Assembly (NCBI RefSeq): GCF_030409325.1 | Contig: NZ_JAUFPR010000002.1 | Location: 682,001 to 746,000, forward strand | DNA: 64,000 bases | From: Mucilaginibacter aquaedulcis | Lineage (GTDB): Bacteria > Bacteroidota > Bacteroidia > Sphingobacteriales > Sphingobacteriaceae | Direction: 5' to 3' | In this document: positions 37,285 to 46,125 of the stretch, piece by piece | Position numbering within the stretch: position 1 is the stretch's first letter | Layout: each line of letters begins with the position of its first letter | Notes under the pieces: generated by a model | What the model saw: only the letters and a program-made list of their open reading frames with translations | Told to the model about the DNA's origin: nothing | The model's database searches: none | Program-made: the position numbers and the translations under genes

Positions 37285-37932
37285 ATGCAAAAAATAAAGG
37301 TAGCCATAGCCGATGATTATTCAATATTTAGAGATGGTTTAAAGGTGGGGCTTAACAAGGACGAAAATCTTGAAGTAGTGCTTGAAGCTGAAAATGGTGA
37401 AGATTTAATAAAACAAATTGAAACTATACGTCCGGATGTTATTTTAATGGATCTGAAAATGCCAGTTATGGATGGCATGGAAGCTACTAAAATAATAAAA
37501 AAGCGTTTTGAAGATATTAAAATACTGATTGTTACCATGTATGATGAAACCAAATTTATCATACACTTGATGGAAACCGGAGCAAACGGTTATTTGTTAA
37601 AAAATGCCGACCCGGGAGAGATCAGGAAAGCTATTTACTCGGCTCACGAGTGCGGCTACTATTTTAATGATATTGTGAATAAGGCCTTGTTAAAAAAACT
37701 TATTGTAAAAAATAATATCAAACCATCATTCAATCAAAATATTGAATTTTCAGAACGTGAACTTGATGTATTAAAAATGATCTGTAATGAAAAAACGGCT
37801 TCAGAGATAGCTTCTGCACTCTTTTTAAGTCCACGGTCGGTTGAGGGTATCAGGCAACGCATTATTGAAAAGGTTGGTGTGCGTAATACTGCTGGCCTGG
37901 TTATGTTTGCTGTTAAAAATGGAGTGATATAA
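37285..37932 (+). CDS. NarL/LuxR-family response regulator
   Basis: A 215-residue regulator with a receiver domain (acidic pair Asp10/Asp11, phospho-acceptor Asp56 in ILMDLKMP, later Lys in YLLKNADPGE) and a C-terminal LuxR-type helix-turn-helix (FSERELDVLKMICNEKTASE and SPRSVEGIRQRI). It is the obvious partner of the preceding kinase. The 177-base gap may hold its own promoter. The stop faces the next gene on the other strand with 14 bases between. Confidence 0.93.
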   Translation: MQKIKVAIADDYSIFRDGLKVGLNKDENLEVVLEAENGEDLIKQIETIRPDVILMDLKMPVMDGMEATKIIKKRFEDIKILIVTMYDETKFIIHLMETGANGYLLKNADPGEIRKAIYSAHECGYYFNDIVNKALLKKLIVKNNIKPSFNQNIEFSERELDVLKMICNEKTASEIASALFLSPRSVEGIRQRIIEKVGVRNTAGLVMFAVKNGVI

Positions 37933-37946
37933 TTAAGGGAGAACCA

Positions 37947-38246
37947 TTATCTTATAAATTTAAATACCAATAGCATAATTATCAGCATAATACCAATCAA
38001 AGCAATCAGAAAAATATATTCAGCAACAGCTTCCAGCTTTATAGTTTTCTTTTGATCTTTCGCACGGATAGCCATAAAAGAAAAAATGCAGGAAAGGATA
38101 AGCATCATAGCTATTCCGGAAGTAAATTCATCTATGATACTTGTGTCTGATTTGTTTGTTAAATGAAACGATGTTACAACTACAAGACAAAAGCCCAATA
38201 AGCTTGTAGATGGACCCAAAATATGCTGAGAAGTGTTATTGGCCAT
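37947..38246 (-). CDS. Small membrane protein of unknown function
   Basis: A 99-residue protein with three hydrophobic helices (LLGFCLVVVTSF, GIAMMLILSCIFSFMAI, YIFLIALIGIMLIIMLLVF). I do not recognise the family. It is convergent with the response regulator and divergent from the SDR gene. Confidence 0.65.
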   Translation of the reverse strand: MANNTSQHILGPSTSLLGFCLVVVTSFHLTNKSDTSIIDEFTSGIAMMLILSCIFSFMAIRAKDQKKTIKLEAVAEYIFLIALIGIMLIIMLLVFKFIR

Positions 38247-38360
38247 TAAAATAAAACATTAACTAAAAACACACATTTGGTTAATTATCTTTCATAAGAT
38301 ATTGAAATACTTGGGGTTTTACAATTTAAATTTCTTGTAAATTTATTTTCACAAATAACT

Positions 38361-39158
38361 ATGATGCTCAAAAATAAAAATGCGGTAATTTATGGCGCCG
38401 GCGGCTCAATAGGTGGTGCAGTTGCGAAAGCACTTGCCAGCGCCGGAGCTCGGGTATTTTTAACAGGACGTAATCGTAGTTCAGTTCAAAAAATAGCAGA
38501 TGAGATAATTGATTTGAATGGCAATGCGGATGTTGATCAGGTAGATGCATTTGATGAAAAAGCGATCAGTGAACACTTAAATAAAGTCGTTAAACAAGCT
38601 GGTAAAATAGATATATCATTTAACGCTGTTGGGATCAACGTTGTTCAAAATATTCCATTGGTTGATTTGGCGGCAATAGATTTTGTGCGCCCCATTACAG
38701 ATACCATGCTAACGCAATTTTTAACAGCTACTGCCGCCGGGCGAATAATGATAAATCAAAAATCAGGAGTAATTTTAACATTGACAGCCACACCCGGAGG
38801 AATTGGTTATCCCTATACAGGAGGCTTTTCAGCAGCATGTTGCGCATTGGAAAGCTTTTCCCGTAATTTGGCTTCAGAATTAGGTATTTATGGAATACGT
38901 GTAGTTAATATCCGATCTGGCGGTTCTCCCGATTCACGCATATTTCAGGAAGCACTTGCTCCTAACCCCGAAGTTATGAAAGTTGTTTTGGGGATGATTG
39001 AAAATGATACCATGCTTAAAAAACTCCCGCAAATGGCAGATATAGCCAATGTTGCTGTGTTCTTATCATCAGAAATGGCCGCCAAAATAACAGGCGTAAC
39101 CATTGACGTGACAAGTGGCACAACAGCAGCATTAAATTACAGGGTACCTCCTAAATAA
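38361..39158 (+). CDS. SDR-fold protein lacking the usual catalytic Tyr-Lys pair
   Basis: A 265-residue short-chain dehydrogenase/reductase-like protein. The cofactor loop GAGGSIGGAVAKAL and the Arg in LTGRNRSS (NADP-type) are intact, as is the NAVG segment. Where the YxxxK motif should be, the sequence is FSAACCALESF, with Phe and Cys in place of Tyr and Lys. It may have changed chemistry or be a binding protein. A second ATG lies one codon inside. It converges on the patatin gene with 10 bases between stops. Confidence 0.82.
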   Translation: MMLKNKNAVIYGAGGSIGGAVAKALASAGARVFLTGRNRSSVQKIADEIIDLNGNADVDQVDAFDEKAISEHLNKVVKQAGKIDISFNAVGINVVQNIPLVDLAAIDFVRPITDTMLTQFLTATAAGRIMINQKSGVILTLTATPGGIGYPYTGGFSAACCALESFSRNLASELGIYGIRVVNIRSGGSPDSRIFQEALAPNPEVMKVVLGMIENDTMLKKLPQMADIANVAVFLSSEMAAKITGVTIDVTSGTTAALNYRVPPK

Positions 39159-39168
39159 CTCGTATCCC

Positions 39169-41070
39169 CTATTTATAATCGTCATTTATTAAACCGCGTT
39201 GTTCCATATCCTCAATTACGCTATTGATGCACATGTCTGCTAAGGCACTTCTGCCAAACTGTTTTCCAAGGCTCAAATAACCTTTCGCAAAGTTATCGGT
39301 TACTACATTAGTAAATACTTTTCCCAACCATGATTTTTTCCTGATCCGTGGAATAATGGTGCTCTGCCATTTAGGGCTGTTATCTGTAATTGCTGTGGCA
39401 TTCTGAACATTATCCAATATGCATTGAATACGTTTTTCCATCTTATCTTTTAAACCCAAAATGTAAGTCAGGCTAATATTCGGATATGGATATTCTTTTT
39501 CCTCTGGCGGGGCGGTAAATTTAAATGTTCCGGAAACAGTATCTTCTTCAACACGCAGATCCGGGATTAACGGAAGATAAGTAGTGGTTTTGTTTTTATT
39601 CTTATCCTCATCAACATATTTAAAATTGGTTATGCCGTTATAACCAAACTGTAAAATGGGGTTATTAGCATCTTCAGGAACAGATAGATAAACTTGTAAA
39701 AAACGCTGGCAATTTCTACGTCCCAGGTAAAAATCATGTTTACGAAACGCTTTCGTGAAAAAACCACCAAAACCACCTAAGGATCCACAAGCAATTGTGT
39801 AAGGCTGATTTACACCGTTAGCTGTACGGGTGGGCATAATAAGAAAACGGGTATAGTCATCCTCAAGATAAGCACGTTTCACCTGCTCATCTTTCAGCCT
39901 AAGCTGACCGAGCATGGCCGACAATACAGCAGGAACCACGTTTTTCCAGGCTTGTTGTGGTACAAAAACTGTAGGTTCTTTTTCTTCTTCGCTCGGAAAA
40001 GGATCAATCATAAGCACAAGGCTATCAAACTCTGATGCCGAAGCTTTAGGAACATAGTTTTTTGCTGCGTCGCCAGTCATAGTATTTCTCCTCCTGTCGT
40101 CGAGCAATTGTTGAGTAACCTCAAATGGTTCATTATTAATTACCCCACCATCAACATTCAGTGAAACAAAATTCCCTTCAGGTAAAAAGTGGTAAGTAAC
40201 CCGATCATCTGCCTGGCCTGAAAGTTTCAGATTCAAATACTTGCTATCTTCAATATATTCACGGTGCCTGGTCAATGTCCGGCTTTCTAAACCCACCGGA
40301 AACGCACCTGTTGACATTGCGGCGGCTTTAAGTATTTCAACATTTTCATCATTGGATGTGGTTCCGGTAGTTGCTTTAAAGCTAATGGGTATACGACCAT
40401 CATTTCCATACGGCTTTTCACTTAATTTAAAAAAAGCATAATCACGATGCATTCTCATATAGTATTCCCTTATCCCGCTGCTGGTATCAAAAGAAATTTT
40501 ATAGCTAAAGCCTCTCAAATTAGTTATCGTAGTAAAAAAGTCAAGATCATCCGCTAAATAAGGCCGGTCATAAATTTCATCAACCTTAACATCAAGTACC
40601 GAACTTGCTACTTGTTTAATAAATGAAGAATTTAAACCTGCCCTTACTTCTTTATTTTGATTCGTTACAGCATCGTTTTCTATATCGCTGGTATCAAGCA
40701 TATAGCTCATCATATCATTCTGATCATCCTCCGTAAGGTTTACCCAGGAATTGTATAATGGATTTTTTTTGGTGACAAGGTCATTTTGTGCATCGGCCTG
40801 CGTTACCGGTTTAAAATCGCTTTGTAAAGCGGCGGCCGTAATAGCGGCGGTCATGCCCCCGGCAGATGCCCCCCCTATTGCTTCAATAATAAAATTGTGT
40901 TTAGGTACTCCTACAAGTTTACCGGCTTCCTGTAATTTTTTAGCCTTGTCCCAATGCTCAAGGGCCTCAAATAAATAATCCATAACACCTGCGGTGTAAG
41001 CACCTGCGGATACCGCTCCCGCCATGCAAATTCCTGCATGAAACGTATTATTCTTGCTTTGATCTTCCAT
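39169..41070 (-). CDS. Patatin-like phospholipase family protein
   Basis: A 633-residue protein with patatin core. The glycine-rich oxyanion segment GAVSAGAYTAGVMDYL (18-33), nucleophile elbow GGASAGG with Ser69, and the catalytic-dyad Asp in LNVDGGVINNEP (about residue 310) are all present. The remaining C-terminal half (KHDFYLGRRNCQRFL, proline-rich PPEEKEYPYPN) is not a domain I can name. It is predicted to hydrolyse acyl lipids. There is no signal peptide, so it is probably cytoplasmic or peripheral. Confidence 0.9.
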   Translation of the reverse strand: MEDQSKNNTFHAGICMAGAVSAGAYTAGVMDYLFEALEHWDKAKKLQEAGKLVGVPKHNFIIEAIGGASAGGMTAAITAAALQSDFKPVTQADAQNDLVTKKNPLYNSWVNLTEDDQNDMMSYMLDTSDIENDAVTNQNKEVRAGLNSSFIKQVASSVLDVKVDEIYDRPYLADDLDFFTTITNLRGFSYKISFDTSSGIREYYMRMHRDYAFFKLSEKPYGNDGRIPISFKATTGTTSNDENVEILKAAAMSTGAFPVGLESRTLTRHREYIEDSKYLNLKLSGQADDRVTYHFLPEGNFVSLNVDGGVINNEPFEVTQQLLDDRRRNTMTGDAAKNYVPKASASEFDSLVLMIDPFPSEEEKEPTVFVPQQAWKNVVPAVLSAMLGQLRLKDEQVKRAYLEDDYTRFLIMPTRTANGVNQPYTIACGSLGGFGGFFTKAFRKHDFYLGRRNCQRFLQVYLSVPEDANNPILQFGYNGITNFKYVDEDKNKNKTTTYLPLIPDLRVEEDTVSGTFKFTAPPEEKEYPYPNISLTYILGLKDKMEKRIQCILDNVQNATAITDNSPKWQSTIIPRIRKKSWLGKVFTNVVTDNFAKGYLSLGKQFGRSALADMCINSVIEDMEQRGLINDDYK

Positions 41071-41435
41071 AACTATGATGTTAATTGTGATTTTTTAAAT
41101 CATCAAATAATTATATTTCCTTTTTATTCTTGAAATAGGTTCTCTTAGTAACTGAAATAACTTACCACTTTAGGGCTTTAAAAATAGCTGATTAAAATTA
41201 CAATTAATACATTGGTTATTAAATCATTATAAAGAATCAATTAATAAATTCACAGCTTTAAAAACTGGTATATTTAAGCGTAATAATTCCAGGATGTAGA
41301 ATCTATCTATAGAGTTATATATTTAGCCATTATCACTCTAAAATGAAAACAATGAAATTTCAATTCCTGATTCATTTTGATGATCTTGAAGCCAAGGATA
41401 TGTACCTATAATAATCACTTATACCTAAGCCAATA
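41071..41435. other. Intergenic region with a possible 22-codon open frame
   Basis: This 365-base AT-rich region lies between the patatin gene and the lipoprotein gene. A 22-residue frame (41343-41411, starting MKTMKFQFLIHF) follows a TATATTTA element at 41318, which could equally serve as promoter of the lipoprotein gene. I see nothing else. Confidence 0.35.
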
Positions 41436-41840
41436 ATGATGATGAAACAAGCAAACCAACAAATGTGGGCATTATTCTTTTGCCTTATAATTAGCTCTTG
41501 TGCCACTTACCAGCGAAGCGACCTTTATTTTGGCAGGGATATTCCCGATGGCGGACAGGTAAGTGATCAGCAATGGAAAAACTTCAGTGATAGTGTTATC
41601 AGCCATTACTTTCCGGAAGGCTATACTGAATGGAATGCCGAGGGGCGATGGAAAGATACCCAAACCAAAAAAACAATTACGGAGCCTACCAAAGTGGTCA
41701 CCTTTTTCGGTAAAACCAGTAAACAAAGGGATGCAGCGTTAGATAGCATTACGCAACAATACTTAAAAAGATTTAAGCAGCAGAGTGTGCTGCGCACTGA
41801 TAGTAAATGTTCTTTGCGTTTTATTAGTGCAAATAAATAA
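41436..41840 (+). CDS. DUF3574-type lipoprotein
   Basis: A 134-residue small protein. A hydrophobic leader ends in the lipobox-like LIISSC, so it is probably a lipid-anchored envelope protein. The rest matches the DUF3574 pattern (YFGRDIPDGGQVSDQQWKNF, FPEGYTEWNAEGRWKD, VVTFFGKTSKQRDAALDSI). Function is unknown. Three Met codons at the start leave the exact start uncertain by two codons. Confidence 0.78.
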   Translation: MMMKQANQQMWALFFCLIISSCATYQRSDLYFGRDIPDGGQVSDQQWKNFSDSVISHYFPEGYTEWNAEGRWKDTQTKKTITEPTKVVTFFGKTSKQRDAALDSITQQYLKRFKQQSVLRTDSKCSLRFISANK

Positions 41841-41921
41841 AGACTATCGTGTTTATGACCTTTACAAGAAAAAAAATCAAAAAGGCTTTTAATAAAGATT
41901 CATCTTAATGAGGGCCGTTTA

Positions 41922-41929
41922 TTAGATTT
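41922..41929 (+). promoter_or_regulatory. Predicted -7 element of the second Crp-type gene
   Basis: TAGATTTG is a complete TAnnTTTG match 25 bases before the start codon. No good TTG lies at -33. Confidence 0.45.
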
Positions 41930-41954
41930 GTATCTTTTATTCGCAACTTGAATA

Positions 41955-42533
41955 ATGGACGCCAGGCAAATATTAAAAGAACATATTGCAAAAACAACAT
42001 CTTTAACAGAGGATCAGTTTGACTACTTGTTTTCACATTTCAAGCTCCAGACTTATAAAAAAGGACAGGTTGTTATCAGAGAGGGTGATAAGGTTGACCA
42101 TGAGTATTTTGTGCTATCCGGTTGCCTCAAGGCCTTTTTTATAAATGATGAGATCAAAATGTATATCCTTCAGTTTGCCATGCCAACTTGGTGGACATCT
42201 GATTATGCCGCATTGTATAACCAAACCCGGGCAAGTATCAATATAGATTGTATAACCGATGCGGAGGTGCTTTACATTTCTAATCAAGATCGTGAAAAAA
42301 TTTGCGACGAGTTACATCAGGCCGAACACTTTTTTCGCTGGCGCACAAACAGAGGTTACCTGGCCTCGCAGAAAAGACTGTTATCATTTATGAATAATGA
42401 TACAAAGGCCCGTTATGAAGAGTTACTAAAGCTATATCCCCAGCTCTATAACCTTGTTCCTAAGCACCTGATTGCAGCATATCTTGGCGTATCAAGAGAA
42501 ACCTTAAGCAGGTTATATAATGCTCATAAATAG
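41955..42533 (+). CDS. Crp/Fnr-family transcriptional regulator (second paralogue)
   Basis: A 192-residue regulator with the same layout as the one at 4662-5234: sensor beta-roll (GDKVDHEYFVLSGCLKAFF, 44-62), the shared ILQFA(M/L)PxWWxSDYxAL stretch, and C-terminal HTH AYLGVSRETLSRLY (175-188). The identical parts (HEYF/NEYF, GCLK, AEHFFR/VEHFFR, RETLSRLY) show recent common origin. No cAMP-binding Arg-Ser pair or iron-sulfur cysteines are seen. It precedes yceI, with a box between them, so local control is likely. Confidence 0.92.
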   Translation: MDARQILKEHIAKTTSLTEDQFDYLFSHFKLQTYKKGQVVIREGDKVDHEYFVLSGCLKAFFINDEIKMYILQFAMPTWWTSDYAALYNQTRASINIDCITDAEVLYISNQDREKICDELHQAEHFFRWRTNRGYLASQKRLLSFMNNDTKARYEELLKLYPQLYNLVPKHLIAAYLGVSRETLSRLYNAHK

Positions 42534-42545
42534 CCACCTTTAGAA

Positions 42546-42561
42546 TGTGATTTACATCACG
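42546..42561 (+). promoter_or_regulatory. Crp/Fnr-like box upstream of yceI
   Basis: TGTGA-TTTACA-TCACG is a near-perfect dyad (GTGAT-N4-ATCAC). A GTACTTTG -7-like element lies at 42584-42591, centre to centre 34 bases away, nearly the same as the 33 bases seen for one box in the first module. Position fits class II activation. Confidence 0.6.
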
Positions 42562-42627
42562 TAGCTACCCGAAATTTCATACCGTACTTTGTATTGTCAA
42601 ATCATTAAGGATTGATAATATAAAGAA

Positions 42628-43164
42628 ATGGAAACTAAAAAATTTGAAATTTTAACTGCAAAAAGCAATATCGATTGGACTGGTAGAAAAGTAACAGGCG
42701 CACATAATGGTAGCATCTCAATTAAATCAGGCGAGTTGACATTAACCGATGGTCAACTTACTGCCGGAAGTTTTGTAATAGATACCACCTCTATTAAAAT
42801 ATTGGACATTACAGACCTGGACACTAACGCTCAATTTGCCGGTCACCTATTTTCAGAAGACTTTTTTGCAACAGAAAGATACCCAGAAGCTGTATTCACA
42901 GTTACAAGCGCTGATGCGCTTAGCTCAGAAAAATACCTGATCGCAGGTAACCTGACTATTAAAGGTATTACTCATCCAGTAAGCTTTACTGCTGATGTTA
43001 CCACTGCTGATAATACCGTTACCGCATCTGGCAAAATCACTATTGACCGTACAAGGTATGATATGAAATTCCGTTCAGGTAATTTCTTTACCAATTTGGG
43101 CGATACCCTTATTTACAATGAATTTGATCTTGATGTAAATATTACAGCCGCAGCTGCCCTTTAA
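42628..43164 (+). CDS. YceI-family protein
   Basis: A 178-residue lipocalin-like YceI protein: NIDWTGRKVTGAHNGSISI at the N-terminus, LTDGQLTAGSFVIDTTSI, FFATERYPEAVFTVTS and GNLTIKGITHPVSFTADV in the middle, and DRTRYDMKFRSGNFF near the end. Family members bind polyisoprenoid or amide lipids. Most have a signal peptide; this one starts directly at the fold (METKKFEILTAK) and should be cytoplasmic. It is followed by an SDR gene after 29 bases. Confidence 0.92.
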   Translation: METKKFEILTAKSNIDWTGRKVTGAHNGSISIKSGELTLTDGQLTAGSFVIDTTSIKILDITDLDTNAQFAGHLFSEDFFATERYPEAVFTVTSADALSSEKYLIAGNLTIKGITHPVSFTADVTTADNTVTASGKITIDRTRYDMKFRSGNFFTNLGDTLIYNEFDLDVNITAAAAL

Positions 43165-43193
43165 TTTTTGATAAACAATTTTAAAATAAGATC

Positions 43194-43940
43194 ATGAAAG
43201 CACAAACTATTATAGTAACCGGTGCCTCTACAGGTATTGGCAAGGGCATTGCCGGTTTGTTTTTACAACAAGGATATAATGTAGTTATCAACTCAGCCAA
43301 CGAAGATAACTTAAAAGCAACATTTAACGAATTGGGCAACCATGATAGGTTAGCTATGATTGCAGGTGATATCAGCAAAGCAACTGTAGGTCAGCAATTA
43401 GTAGATTTAGCCGTATCTCGCTTCGGCTCTGTTGATGTATTGGTAAACAATGCTGGTATATTTGCACCAAAACCTTTTTTGGAAGTTGATGAAGCCCATC
43501 TTGACGGCTTTTTAAATATTAATTTAAAAGGTACTTATTTCACCAGCCAAGCAGCAATTAAACAAATGCTTAAACAAGGTGAAGGATCTATCATTAACAT
43601 AGGTACAGTATTGGTTGATCATGCCATTGGTGGTTTCCCGGCTACAGCACCTATTTCAAGCAAAGGTGGTATCCATGCTTTAACGAAACAATTAGCTACC
43701 GAATTTGGTAAAAATAACATTCGTGTTAATGCAATAGCACCGGGTATTATCAGAACCCCTCTTCAAGCTAAAACCGGAGTAGACAATGCAGATAGCCTTG
43801 CTGGTCTTCACTTGTTAAACCGCGTTGGTGAAACTGAGGATGTTGCAGAACTGGCTCTCTATTTAGCTAAAAGTAATTTTGTAACAGGCGAAATTATCAA
43901 CTTAGATGGCGGTCACGTAGCCGGTCATCACATTGGATAA
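43194..43940 (+). CDS. SDR-family oxidoreductase with Pro at the catalytic Tyr position
   Basis: A 248-residue short-chain dehydrogenase/reductase. GASTGIGKGIAGLF and NNAGIFAPKPF are canonical and the C-terminal FVTGEIINLDGG is typical. The active-site segment reads APISSKGGIHALTKQL: the Lys is kept but the Tyr four residues earlier is Pro, and the Ser before it is not obvious in NIGTVLVDHAIGG. Substrate is unknown. It lies in one unit with yceI. Confidence 0.88.
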   Translation: MKAQTIIVTGASTGIGKGIAGLFLQQGYNVVINSANEDNLKATFNELGNHDRLAMIAGDISKATVGQQLVDLAVSRFGSVDVLVNNAGIFAPKPFLEVDEAHLDGFLNINLKGTYFTSQAAIKQMLKQGEGSIINIGTVLVDHAIGGFPATAPISSKGGIHALTKQLATEFGKNNIRVNAIAPGIIRTPLQAKTGVDNADSLAGLHLLNRVGETEDVAELALYLAKSNFVTGEIINLDGGHVAGHHIG

Positions 43941-43956
43941 TACGTAATAAATAATA

Positions 43957-43992
43957 GGTATGCATCGGAACATTTTATTCCTTTGCATACCT
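43957..43992 (+). terminator. Hairpin between SDR and nitronate monooxygenase-like genes
   Basis: AGGTATGCA pairs with TGCATACCT, with a smaller inner stem GGAA/TTCC. TTTATTATT follows the hairpin. It may end the yceI-SDR transcript, but the T tract is interrupted. Confidence 0.5.
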
Positions 43993-44087
43993 TTATTATT
44001 AAGAACCATGAATAATTATACAGATAATGCCTCGGCTGTAGCAGTCGCATTGTCAATAAATTATTAACCAATGTAAGTATTTAAGCC

Positions 44088-45161
44088 ATGTGGAATCAAA
44101 CTAAAATAACCGAACTTTTTGGCATCAAATACCCAATTTTACTGGGGCCTATGGGTGGTGGATTTTCAACACCTCAGCTTTTGGCCGCAGTATCAAATGC
44201 AGGTGGTTTAGGAAGCCTTGGTGCTTACACTCTTACTCCTCAACAATTACTCGAGGCTGCTGATACCATAAAATCATTAACTGATAAGCCATATAATATT
44301 AATCTGTGGGTTTCAGATGTCGACAAACACCTTACCAATTATTCCGCCGAAAGCCTTGAAAAAGTAAAGAAACACTTTAAGCCATATTTCGATGAACTGA
44401 GTATTCCTTTGCCGGATCTGGACATCAATATTCCTTCTAAATTCCAGGAACAGGTTGAAACTTTATTTAAAATAAAACCTGCTGTATTCAGTTTCATATT
44501 TGGTCTTCCGCCTATTGAGGTATTAAACGAGGCACGCAGGCTGGGTATTAAAACCGTAGGCGCTGCTACCACGTTTGATGAAGCTTTAGCTTTGGAAGAA
44601 GCAAAAGTTGATGCCATTGTTGCAGCAGGATTTGAAGCAGGTGGTCATCGTCCATCATTTTTAAGACCAGCACATGATTCTTTAACGGGCACTTTCACCC
44701 TTGTACAGCAGCTTAAGGCAAAAGTAAAAACTCCGGTTATAGCAGCTGGCGGCATTGCTGATGGAAAGGGTATTGCTGCTGCGTTAACTTTAGGCGCCGA
44801 TGCTGTACAGTTAGGAACAGCATTTATAATTACCGATGAATCAAACGCAGCCCCTCTTCACAAGGCGGCGCTTCTATCTGATGATCATAAACACACGGTG
44901 CTTTCCAAATCATTAACCGGACGAATGGGCAGGTTAATCAACAACCGTATTTCGGAAGAAGTTAAATACGAAACCGAAGTACTGCCTTTTCCTTTGCAAA
45001 CGCTTTTAATCAGACCTCTGAGGGAAGCAGCCATTGCTCAGGGGAAAACAGATATGATTAACTTCTGGTCGGGCCAAAACGGAATCAAATTAAAACATAC
45101 AAAAGCAGCAGAATTAATGCAAGCACTGATAACAGAAACAGGACAGATACTTAAATCTTGA
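44088..45161 (+). CDS. Nitronate monooxygenase-family flavoprotein
   Basis: A 357-residue FMN-dependent TIM-barrel protein. PILLGPMGGGFSTPQLLAAVSNAGGLGSLG at the N-terminus, AAGFEAGGHRPSF with the catalytic-type His, and PVIAAGGIADGKGIAAAL with GADAVQLGTAFI are family motifs. Members oxidise nitronates or act as enoyl-ACP reductases or quinone reductases; the exact substrate is not visible. It stands downstream of the second Crp-type module and may share its stress context. Confidence 0.87.
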   Translation: MWNQTKITELFGIKYPILLGPMGGGFSTPQLLAAVSNAGGLGSLGAYTLTPQQLLEAADTIKSLTDKPYNINLWVSDVDKHLTNYSAESLEKVKKHFKPYFDELSIPLPDLDINIPSKFQEQVETLFKIKPAVFSFIFGLPPIEVLNEARRLGIKTVGAATTFDEALALEEAKVDAIVAAGFEAGGHRPSFLRPAHDSLTGTFTLVQQLKAKVKTPVIAAGGIADGKGIAAALTLGADAVQLGTAFIITDESNAAPLHKAALLSDDHKHTVLSKSLTGRMGRLINNRISEEVKYETEVLPFPLQTLLIRPLREAAIAQGKTDMINFWSGQNGIKLKHTKAAELMQALITETGQILKS

Positions 45162-45182
45162 TTTAAATCTAATAAAATCTAT

Positions 45183-45236
45183 ATTTGGTGATCCTATCAT
45201 TTGAATACCTTAAATGATATGATCACCAAATTTTGT
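45183..45236 (+). terminator. Intrinsic terminator after the nitronate monooxygenase-like gene
   Basis: Two 20-base arms (45183-45202 and 45212-45231) pair with a single mismatch around a 9-base loop, followed by TTTTGTTTT. The core of the stem is TTTGGTGATC/GATCACCAAA. Confidence 0.8.
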
Positions 45237-45258
45237 TTTACCCTTACTGTTATTCTGA

Positions 45259-46032
45259 ATGAAAATAGCAACCTATAACGTTAATGGGATAAACGGGCGA
45301 CTGCCGGTATTACTCAGATGGCTTGATGAAACAAAACCAGATGTAGCTTGTCTGCAGGAATTAAAAGCACCAGATGAGAAATTTCCGGAGCAAGCTATAC
45401 TTGATGCTGGGTACCATGCCATATGGCATGGTCAAAAAAGCTGGAACGGTGTAGCTATTTTATCCCGAAACAGTGAGATCAAAGAGCTACGCCGCGGGCT
45501 ACCGGGAGATCCAGACGACAGTCATAGCCGATATATTGAAGCCCTTGTGAATGGTGTGGTGATAGGGTGCCTTTATCTCCCAAATGGCAACCCCGCACCG
45601 GGACCTAAGTTTGATTATAAACTTAAATGGTTTGAGCGTTTCACTACTCACGCCGCCGGGCTTATTCAAAATGATTTGCCAGTAGTACTGTGCGGTGATT
45701 ATAATGTGATACCAACAGAATTGGACGCTTATAAACCGGAACGCTGGGTTGAAGATGCCCTGTTCAGGCCAGAAACACGATCAGCCTTCAAGAACCTTAT
45801 AGACCAAGGCTGGACAGATGCCATCCGAAAGCTTTATCCAACTGAAATTATCTATACATTTTGGGATTACTTTAGAAAAGCATATGACCGTAATGCAGGT
45901 TTAAGAATTGATCATTTTTTATTGAATCCTAAACTTGAACCACTCTTAATTAGTGCCGGAGTTGATCGGCATGTTCGTGGCTGGGAGAAATCAAGTGATC
46001 ATGGGCCCGTCTGGATAAATGTACAGATATAA
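45259..46032 (+). CDS. xth: Exodeoxyribonuclease III
   Basis: A 257-residue ExoIII/AP endonuclease. MKIATYNVNGINGRLPVLL, CLQELKAPDEKFP with the metal-binding Glu, LCGDYNVIPTELD, LRIDHFLLNPKL and SSDHGPVW give all catalytic motifs (Asn, Glu, Asp-Asn, Asp, Asp-His). It cuts abasic sites and trims 3' ends in base-excision repair. Length is normal. It has its own transcription unit between two hairpins. Confidence 0.94.
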   Translation: MKIATYNVNGINGRLPVLLRWLDETKPDVACLQELKAPDEKFPEQAILDAGYHAIWHGQKSWNGVAILSRNSEIKELRRGLPGDPDDSHSRYIEALVNGVVIGCLYLPNGNPAPGPKFDYKLKWFERFTTHAAGLIQNDLPVVLCGDYNVIPTELDAYKPERWVEDALFRPETRSAFKNLIDQGWTDAIRKLYPTEIIYTFWDYFRKAYDRNAGLRIDHFLLNPKLEPLLISAGVDRHVRGWEKSSDHGPVWINVQI

Positions 46033-46055
46033 CAATACTTTATATCTTTTGTAAA

Positions 46056-46098
46056 TAACGAAGAAGGTCGCCGGTACTACCGGCGACCTTCTTCGTTA
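46056..46098. terminator. Perfect 43-base palindrome between convergent genes
   Basis: Two perfect 21-base arms around a single C (core GAAGAAGGTCGCCGG and its complement). It lies between the convergent xth and msrB stops. It would form a very stable hairpin in RNA from either strand, but neither side has a clear T tract, so termination may be by another mechanism. Confidence 0.65.
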
Positions 46099-46125
46099 TA
46101 AGTTTCAATTATTAATATTTATAGA

